A stretch of DNA of 64,000 nt from Ferrimonas gelatinilytica. GTDB taxonomy: Bacteria; Pseudomonadota; Gammaproteobacteria; Enterobacterales; Shewanellaceae. The notes beneath the pieces are model-generated. The model was not told where the DNA came from. It saw nothing but the letters and a program-made list of their open reading frames with translations, and did not search any database. The stretch lies in NCBI RefSeq assembly GCF_039544205.1, contig NZ_BAABLF010000014.1, positions 62,001 to 126,000 on the forward strand. Reading direction: 5' to 3'. Made by a program: the position numbers and the translations under genes. Position 1 is the first letter of the stretch. Every line of letters begins with the position of its first letter. Positions 58,405 to 64,000 of the stretch are shown here, piece after piece.

Positions 58405-59403
58405 TTAGGCGTAGAAAGCACGGTACCAATCGGCGAAGCGCTGCAGCCCCTCTGCTAGGGTGGTGTCGGGACTGAAGCCCACCGCCTGCTGCAGATTTTC
58501 GGTATCGGCGTAGGTGGTGTAGACATCGCCGGGCTGCATCGGCATCAGGTTAAGCTGGGCTTTCACGCCCAGGGCCTGCTCCAGGGTCTGGATGAAGGTG
58601 AGCAGCTCCACCGGTTGGTGGTTGCCGATGTTGTAGAGCGCGTAGGGGGCCTTGGACTGGTCCGGCCGCTGGCAGCGGTTGTCAGGATCTGCCTCGGGTA
58701 CCGCGTCCATCACCCGCACCACCCCCTCGACGATGTCATCGATGTAGGTGAAGTCCCGGCTCAGTTTGCCGTGGTTGTAGACGTCGATGGGCTCACCGGC
58801 GAGGATCTTCTTGGTGAACTTGAACACCGCCATGTCCGGTCGGCCCCAGGGGCCGTAGACGGTAAAGAAACGCAGTCCGGTGACCGGCAGCCCGTAGAGG
58901 TGGCTGTAGGTGTGGGCCATCAGCTCGTTGGACTTCTTGGTTGCGGCATAGAGGCTGACCGGGTGATCCACCGCGTCGGCCTCGCTGAAGGGTACCTTCT
59001 CGTTCATGCCGTAGACTGAGGAGGAGCTGGCGTAAACTAGGTGGGGAACCTTGGTGTGACGGCAGCCCTCTAGGATGGTCATCATCCCGGTCAGGTTGCT
59101 GTCGACGTAGGCCATGGGGTTGTCAATGGAGTAGCGCACCCCGGCCTGGGCCGCCAGGTGAACCACGCGGTCAAACTGGTGCTCCCGGAACAGGGCAGCC
59201 ATCCCTTCGCGGTCCGCCAGGTCCCGCTCGACGAAGACGAAGTCCGGCTGGTCGGTCAGTTTTGCCAGGCGGGCCTGCTTGAGGCTGACGTCGTAGTAAT
59301 CGTTCAGGTTGTCGAGGCCGATAACGGTGTGGCCATCCTGGAGCAGCCGCTGGCTGACGTAAAAACCGATAAAGCCGGCGGCGCCGGTGACAAGGATCTT
59401 CAT
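58405..59403 (-). CDS. UDP-glucuronate 4-epimerase family protein
   Basis: A 332-residue extended SDR: GAAGFIGFYVS at 7-17 (NAD motif), LDNLNDYYDVSLK near 35-47 (diagnostic of UDP-GlcA epimerases such as LpsL/WbnF), and the catalytic YAATKKSNE. It would make UDP-galacturonate from UDP-glucuronate. Its ATG overlaps the stop of the UDP-glucose dehydrogenase gene (TAATG), which supplies that substrate. Confidence 0.88.
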   Translation of the reverse strand: MKILVTGAAGFIGFYVSQRLLQDGHTVIGLDNLNDYYDVSLKQARLAKLTDQPDFVFVERDLADREGMAALFREHQFDRVVHLAAQAGVRYSIDNPMAYVDSNLTGMMTILEGCRHTKVPHLVYASSSSVYGMNEKVPFSEADAVDHPVSLYAATKKSNELMAHTYSHLYGLPVTGLRFFTVYGPWGRPDMAVFKFTKKILAGEPIDVYNHGKLSRDFTYIDDIVEGVVRVMDAVPEADPDNRCQRPDQSKAPYALYNIGNHQPVELLTFIQTLEQALGVKAQLNLMPMQPGDVYTTYADTENLQQAVGFSPDTTLAEGLQRFADWYRAFYA

Positions 59404-60746
59404 TACTGCTCCTGTTGAATGCTCAGCCCGCGCCCAATGGCGTAGTAGCGGACGCCCTGTTGGGCCAATCTGGCCGGATCGTACAGGTTTCTGCCGTCGA
59501 CGATAACCGGAAATGCCAGTTCCTGTTGGATCAGATCAAAGTCCGGTGCCCGAAATGCCTGCCATTCGGTGCAGATCACCAGGGCATCGGCACCGCGCAG
59601 GGCCGCCTCTTTGGTGCCCATCAGGGCCAGATCGCTGCGCTGACCGTAGAGGGATTGGGTCTGCTCCATCGCCTCCGGGTCGTAAGCCTGCACCTTGGCA
59701 CCCGCCTGCCACAGCGCTTCCATCAACACCCGGCTGGGGGCTTCGCGCATGTCGTCGGTGTTGGGCTTGAACGCCAGCCCCCACAGGGCGATGGTCTTGT
59801 CCGCCAGCTGGCCATCGAAGGCGCGCTGCAGGTAGCGGAACAGCACCGACTTCTGCTGCCGGTTGACCCGCTCAACCGCGTTGAGGATCGCCGCATCCTG
59901 GTCGATCGACTCGGCGGTGCGGATCAGCGCCTGCACATCCTTGGGAAAGCAGGAGCCGCCGTAGCCGCAGCCGGGATAGATGAAGTGGTAACCGATACGG
60001 GGATCGGAACCGATGCCGCGGCGCACCGACTCGATGTCTGCCCCCAGCCGCTCCGCCAGGTTGGCCATCTCGTTCATGAAGGAGATCTTGGTCGCCAGCA
60101 TGCAGTTGGCGGCGTACTTGGTCAGCTCGGCACTGCGTTCATCCATCACCAGGGTGCGGTCCTGCTGGCGGTTGAAGGGTTCATAGAGCTCACGCATCAC
60201 GGCGATGGCGTCGGCATCACGGCTGCCGATGATGATGCGGTCCGGCCGCATGCAGTCCTGGACCGCCGCTCCCTCCTTGAGAAACTCCGGGTTGGAGACC
60301 ACCTTGGCGCTGCAATTGGCCTGGCGCTGCTGCAGGCCCGCCTGCAGCCGGGCCGCCACCCGATCGGCGGTGCCCACCGGTACCGTGGACTTGTTCACCA
60401 CCACTTTATCTACCGCCATATGCTGGGCGATGGTGTCGGCAACCGCGAGGACATATTGCAGATCGGCGCTGCCATCCTCCTCCGGTGGGGTTCCTACGGC
60501 GATGAAGATCACCTGGCCGTGGTGCACGCCGGACGCCGCGTCGGTGCTGAAGCTGAGACGGCCTGCGGCGTGGTTGCTCTGCACCAGTGGCGTCAGGCCC
60601 GGCTCGTAGATGGGGATCTCCCCAGCGCTCAACCGCGCAACCTTTTCCGGATCCACATCGATGCAGCACACCTCATGGCCAAACTCCGCCATCACCGCGG
60701 CCTGAACCAAACCTACGTAACCGACCCCAAAAACCGATACTTTCAT
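59403..60746 (-). CDS. ugd: UDP-glucose 6-dehydrogenase
   Basis: Oxidises UDP-glucose to UDP-glucuronate with two NAD+. 447 residues: GVGYVGLVQA at 7-16 for NAD, NPEFLKEGAA near 157 and the catalytic cysteine in YPGCGYGGSCFPKD near 256-269. Coupled to the epimerase, it gives UDP-GalA for the LPS core or O-chain. The opposite-strand open frame through this gene is not coding. Confidence 0.94.
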   Translation of the reverse strand: MKVSVFGVGYVGLVQAAVMAEFGHEVCCIDVDPEKVARLSAGEIPIYEPGLTPLVQSNHAAGRLSFSTDAASGVHHGQVIFIAVGTPPEEDGSADLQYVLAVADTIAQHMAVDKVVVNKSTVPVGTADRVAARLQAGLQQRQANCSAKVVSNPEFLKEGAAVQDCMRPDRIIIGSRDADAIAVMRELYEPFNRQQDRTLVMDERSAELTKYAANCMLATKISFMNEMANLAERLGADIESVRRGIGSDPRIGYHFIYPGCGYGGSCFPKDVQALIRTAESIDQDAAILNAVERVNRQQKSVLFRYLQRAFDGQLADKTIALWGLAFKPNTDDMREAPSRVLMEALWQAGAKVQAYDPEAMEQTQSLYGQRSDLALMGTKEAALRGADALVICTEWQAFRAPDFDLIQQELAFPVIVDGRNLYDPARLAQQGVRYYAIGRGLSIQQEQ

Positions 60747-60905
60747 CTGCCGTCCTGCCCGTTAATCAACCTGTTGAATGACTTTAGTCAGCATAGTCTC
60801 TGGCTCGGGAAAGGAAGCGGGCGTGTTTATCTGCCAGCGCCGTTTGCGCCTGGCGCTGCCTTGTTCCTAAAATGGCGCTTTGTTTCCTTCACATTGAGTG
60901 GCCCC

Positions 60906-61622
60906 ATGAAGCGCCTGCACCAAGCGCCCCACACCATACTGCTGGCCGACAACCTGCCCAGCAGCGACTTCTCCATCGAGTCTTTTGAGCCGCAGTGGTT
61001 GCGCAAGCAGGGGTGGCTGACTGGCAGTTCCGAGGCCTCCGGGCGAAATCCGGCCTGGTTCTTTGCCCTTGCCGAGGGCGAGTGTGTACTGCGGCATTAC
61101 TGGCGTGGTGGGCTGCCGGGCAAGCTACTGCGTGATACCTACCTCTACACCGGCCTGGAGCGCAGTCGGCCCTACCGCGAACTGCAGCTGATGGAGTGGA
61201 TGTGGCAGCAGGGGTTGCCGGTGCCGGAGCCCGTTGCGGCACGGCTGACCCGGCACGGCTGGCGTTACCGGGCGGATCTCATCACCCGCAAGCTGCCTGC
61301 CAGTCGGGACCTGGTCGGGATGCTCAAAGCGGCTCCGCTCGGCATCCGGGAGTGGCGTCGGGTCGGTCAGATGCTCGCCCGTTTCCACGATGCGGGGATC
61401 TACCATGCCGATCTGAACGCCCGCAATATCCTCCACAGCGACGGTAACTACTACCTGATCGATTTCGATCGTGGCGAGCGTCGCCGTCCGGGAAAAAGCT
61501 GGATGACCGCGAACCTTGAGCGGCTCAAGCGCTCATTGCACAAGGAGCTGGGGCGAGAGGCGGGGTTGCACTGGCAGCCGGAGCGGGACTGGCCGGCCCT
61601 GATCCAGGGCTACACCGCCTAG
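60906..61622 (+). CDS. kdkA: 3-deoxy-D-manno-octulosonic acid kinase
   Basis: Phosphorylates the single Kdo of the inner core at O-4. A 238-residue kinase from ATG 60906 (MKRLHQAPHTILL). Catalytic loop HADLNARNIL near 170 and Mg-binding LIDFDRGERR near 186; RELQLMEWMWQQGLPVPEP near 95. KdkA is found in Haemophilus, Vibrio and Shewanella-type LPS with one Kdo. The open frame extends back to 59415, but that is antisense to ugd. Convergent with waaA. Confidence 0.93.
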   Translation: MKRLHQAPHTILLADNLPSSDFSIESFEPQWLRKQGWLTGSSEASGRNPAWFFALAEGECVLRHYWRGGLPGKLLRDTYLYTGLERSRPYRELQLMEWMWQQGLPVPEPVAARLTRHGWRYRADLITRKLPASRDLVGMLKAAPLGIREWRRVGQMLARFHDAGIYHADLNARNILHSDGNYYLIDFDRGERRRPGKSWMTANLERLKRSLHKELGREAGLHWQPERDWPALIQGYTA

Positions 61623-61667
61623 CGCGCCGCGCTTAACGGTATCGCCCCGGTGCCCTCGAGGCGCGGT

Positions 61668-62936
61668 TCAGGCCGCGCCGAGCAACTGCTCTGCGACCGC
61701 CTGCTGGCGCTGGGTGGCGCCGCGGTTGATCTCCACCACCCGCAATCCCCGCTTACCCATGGCGCGCGCTTCGCTGCGCAGGGAGAGCAGCTGTTCCAGC
61801 TGCTGCGCCAGCTCGTCGCCGTTGTTGACCACCAACATGGCGTCGGCCTGTCTGAGGCTGTCGCCGATCTCGGCGAAATTGAAGTAGTGCGTGCCCATGA
61901 TCACCGGTTTGCTCAGGGCGGCCGGCTCCAAGGGATTGTGGCCTCCCCGGGGAATCAGGCTGCCGCCCACCAGGCAGGCATCACTGAAACCGTACAGGGT
62001 CAGCAGCTCTCCCATGGTATCGCCGATCAGCACCTGGACACTTTGGTCGACCTGGCCCTGGTCACTGCGCCTGACGACCTTGAATCCCGCCTGCTGGCTC
62101 AGTTCAAAGGCGTGATCAAACTGCTCCGGGTGACGCGGCACCAGGATCAGCAGCAGGTCGGGGTGGGTAGTCAGCAGCTGCCGGTGAGCATCCAGCGCCT
62201 GCTCAAACTCCCCCGGATGGGTTGAACCGGCACACCAGACGCTGCGTTCGCCCAGGTAGTCGTGGCGCTGTGCAGCCAGCTGTTGTTCGGCGTCGGCGGG
62301 GATCTGGAGGTCAAACTTGAGGCTGCCACAGACCCTCAATTTGGCGGGGTCCAGCCCCAGCGACACCATGCGCTCTGCATCGATCTCATTCTGCATCGCC
62401 ACCGCATCGAGCTCGGAGAGCATCGGCCGCACCAAGCGGGGCCAGCGCTGGTAACCCTCGGCGGAGCGAGCGGACAGGCGGGCGTTGGTGACCATCACCT
62501 TGCTGCCCTGGCGCTTGGAAACGTGGATGAGGTTGGGCCAGAGTTCGGTTTCCACCAGGATCACCAGCTCCGGCTGAAGGGCGCGGAGAAAACGCTTGCA
62601 GGGGCCGGGCAGATCCAGCGGCAGGTAGCAGTGCTGAACGCTGTCGCCCAGTTGCTTGCGCACCTGGGCCGAGCCGGTCGGGGTGGTGGAGGTCACCGTC
62701 AGGGTCTTCTGCGGATAGCGGGCCTGCAGGGCGCGGATCAGCGGCATTGCCGCTAGGGTTTCGCCCACGGAAGCACAGTGCACCAGGATGCCGCCACTGC
62801 GAGCGGGCCGGGTCAGACCGAAACGCTCTGTGAGCCGTTGCCGGTAGCCCGGCTCTTTGCGACTGCGCCACAGCAGGTAAAGCAGCACCAAAGGCAGCAG
62901 AAGGGTGAGGAGCAAACTGTAAACAAAGCGGTTCAT
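61668..62936 (-). CDS. waaA: Kdo transferase
   Basis: Adds Kdo to lipid A precursor. 422 residues: an N-terminal membrane anchor (about 3-22), GGILVHCASVGET near 48-60, VETELWPNLIH near 132, and the C-terminal GGSLIPRGGHNPLEPAA near 316-332, which is the CMP-Kdo site. With KdkA next door it is likely monofunctional (one Kdo). It closes the coaD ... waaA polysaccharide region. Confidence 0.94.
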   Translation of the reverse strand: MNRFVYSLLLTLLLPLVLLYLLWRSRKEPGYRQRLTERFGLTRPARSGGILVHCASVGETLAAMPLIRALQARYPQKTLTVTSTTPTGSAQVRKQLGDSVQHCYLPLDLPGPCKRFLRALQPELVILVETELWPNLIHVSKRQGSKVMVTNARLSARSAEGYQRWPRLVRPMLSELDAVAMQNEIDAERMVSLGLDPAKLRVCGSLKFDLQIPADAEQQLAAQRHDYLGERSVWCAGSTHPGEFEQALDAHRQLLTTHPDLLLILVPRHPEQFDHAFELSQQAGFKVVRRSDQGQVDQSVQVLIGDTMGELLTLYGFSDACLVGGSLIPRGGHNPLEPAALSKPVIMGTHYFNFAEIGDSLRQADAMLVVNNGDELAQQLEQLLSLRSEARAMGKRGLRVVEINRGATQRQQAVAEQLLGAA

Positions 62937-63047
62937 AGTGGGATCTCGGACCAGACCGGCCTGATGATAGGGAAGCGGGCGCAGGCTTTCAAATGGCGAA
63001 AGCGGGGTGCTACTCTATCGCACATTCGATCTTTCATGGCGTTTTTC

Positions 63048-63701
63048 ATGGCTACCCCTCCGATGAAAACGAAGCAGCGCATCATCCAGGCCAGCTGCGA
63101 ACTCTTTAACGAGCACGGCGAACGTGCCACCACCACCAACCATATCGCGGCCCATCTGGGCATCAGCCCGGGCAACCTCTATTACCACTTCCGTAATAAA
63201 GAGCAGATCATTCGGGCGATCTTTACAGAGTATGAGCAGTACCTGGAGGAGCACTACGTGGCGGCCAGTGAGGGGCCGCAAAGCCGGATGCAGGGCTACC
63301 TGGACAGCATGTTTCAGGGCATGTGGCGCTTCCGTTTCCTCTACGCCAGCCTGGCGGACATCCTGGCCCGGGATCCTGAACTGCACAAGCGCTACTTGCA
63401 AGCTCATGAGCGGGTGCTGCAATCGGGGATCGATACCCTGCGGCAGTTGCGGAGAGAGGGGGCGATCGCGATTGAGGACTCTTTCCTGCCGGACTTTGCC
63501 GAAGGGATAAAATTGGTGGTCACCCACTGGGTCAGCCATCTCTATATCCGGAATTTGGACACGCCGATCACCGAATCCATGGTCTACCAGGGAGTGTTGC
63601 AGGTGCTGGCGCTGTTCCAGGGCATCATCACCGTGGCCGGACGTGCCGAGTTTGATCGTCTGGTCGCACATTATCGCCTCCTGGCATCCCGCCCCGCATA
63701 G
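63048..63701 (+). CDS. TetR-family transcriptional regulator
   Basis: A 217-residue TetR regulator. The helix-turn-helix is TTTNHIAAHLGISPGNLYYHF (near 27-47), followed by RNKEQIIRAIF. The C-terminal ligand domain is helical with many aromatics. ATG 63048 is chosen; 63036 and 63063 are alternatives and no good ribosome-binding site separates them. The frame upstream overlaps waaA on the opposite strand and is not coding. Target genes unknown; the kbl start follows 133 bp later. Confidence 0.82.
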   Translation: MATPPMKTKQRIIQASCELFNEHGERATTTNHIAAHLGISPGNLYYHFRNKEQIIRAIFTEYEQYLEEHYVAASEGPQSRMQGYLDSMFQGMWRFRFLYASLADILARDPELHKRYLQAHERVLQSGIDTLRQLRREGAIAIEDSFLPDFAEGIKLVVTHWVSHLYIRNLDTPITESMVYQGVLQVLALFQGIITVAGRAEFDRLVAHYRLLASRPA

Positions 63702-63834
63702 AGCGAAATTCTTTATCATGATGGATTTACAGCACGGTTGACCGGGGTTACTGTGACTGGCTGAAACTCGTGACGTCTGAAGATAAGATGGTCGCCACGA
63801 ATCTTTGTTTGAATTCGGTGATTCAGGAGAACCG

Positions 63835-64000
63835 ATGTCTACCTCTTCCTTCTACCAGCAGATCCGTGACCAGATTGCCCAGGTCAAAACGGACGGTTTG
63901 TACAAAAATGAACGGGTGATCACCACCGCACAGCAGGCCGCGATCAAGGTCGCCAGCGGCGATGAGGTGGTCAACTTCTGTGCCAATAACTATTTGGGTC
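63835..64000 (+). CDS. kbl: 2-amino-3-ketobutyrate CoA ligase, N-terminal part only
   Basis: The first 55 codons of Kbl, cut by the window end. MSTSSFYQQIRDQIAQVKTD and VVNFCANNYLG are the family N-terminus. An AGGAGAA ribosome-binding site precedes ATG 63835. Kbl cleaves 2-amino-3-ketobutyrate to glycine and acetyl-CoA in threonine degradation; tdh would be expected next, outside the window. Confidence 0.92.
   Translation, partial: MSTSSFYQQIRDQIAQVKTDGLYKNERVITTAQQAAIKVASGDEVVNFCANNYLG

Noticed and set aside
59415..61622. A 735-codon plus-strand open frame ending in the Kdo kinase
   Set aside because: The first 497 codons are antisense to ugd and have no family character. The kinase starts cleanly at ATG 60906, so the long frame is a GC-rich artefact.

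Overview
The window is a gammaproteobacterial chromosome segment. The host genes are GC-rich (roughly 60% by eye) and arranged in familiar enterobacterial/marine order: yihY-dtd-yiiD, gmk-rpoZ-spoT-trmH-recG, yicC/rph-pyrE, slmA-dut-coaBC-radC-rpmB-rpmG-mutM, and coaD ... waaA, with kbl starting at the right edge. A marine relative of Ferrimonas, Aeromonas, Oceanimonas or Shewanella would fit, but I cannot fix the genus from sequence alone. I recognise no rRNA, tRNA or CRISPR.

Layout. 1-14.9 kb is housekeeping: a membrane protein cut by the left edge, yihY, dtd, a thioesterase, a DUF3014 protein, recG, a long-chain acyl-CoA synthetase, trmH, ridA, spoT, rpoZ, gmk, a Dps-like ferritin, and a DUF1656/membrane-fusion/FUSC efflux operon. 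14.99-34.30 kb is an integrated genomic island of about 19.3 kb, lower in GC. It sits at the 3' end of yicC, the site used by SXT/R391-mobilisable islands. A 20-bp near-perfect direct repeat bounds it. It carries its own tyrosine integrase, an AlpA-type regulator, a RadC paralogue, a small second recombinase, a Gp2/YfjJ-type protein, a large type I restriction-modification operon, an HNH-nuclease gene pair, and decayed remnants (DarG-like antitoxin tail, IS481 transposase). 34.3-46.4 kb returns to housekeeping: yicC, a four-gene CsgG/GNA1162-type lipoprotein operon, rph-pyrE, a DUF2059 protein with a hexanucleotide repeat in its signal peptide, slmA, dut, coaBC, radC, rpmB-rpmG, a Wzi-like capsule porin with a small beta-barrel, and mutM. 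46.6-62.9 kb is a surface-polysaccharide locus framed by coaD and waaA: a pseudaminic acid pathway (pseB, pseC, pseF, a pseG-pseH fusion, pseI), several glycosyltransferases including one with the two bacterial sialyltransferase motifs, UDP-glucose dehydrogenase with a UDP-glucuronate epimerase, and Kdo kinase. The window ends with a TetR regulator and the start of kbl.

The most unusual part is the restriction operon (26.2 down to 16.9 kb, minus strand). From the promoter it encodes a half-size specificity subunit, a methylase-like protein whose catalytic motif IV is degenerate (EPPL), then two intact methyltransferases, one with NPPF and one with NPPY, then a full specificity subunit and an HsdR motor nuclease. 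The NPPF/NPPY pair matches the described type I subgroup that makes m6A on one strand and m4C on the other. The half-S/pseudo-M pair is not part of that scheme. Three copies of a 20-bp bipartite element lie in the promoter: upstream of the -35, over the spacer and -10, and just before the first start codon. I infer that the pseudo-methylase/half-S pair may be a DNA-binding regulator derived from a type I methyltransferase that controls its own operon. A second candidate for an undescribed system is the AT-rich pair of a tryptophan-rich protein with a C-terminal ribbon-helix-helix and an HNH_2 endonuclease (30.3-32.3 kb).
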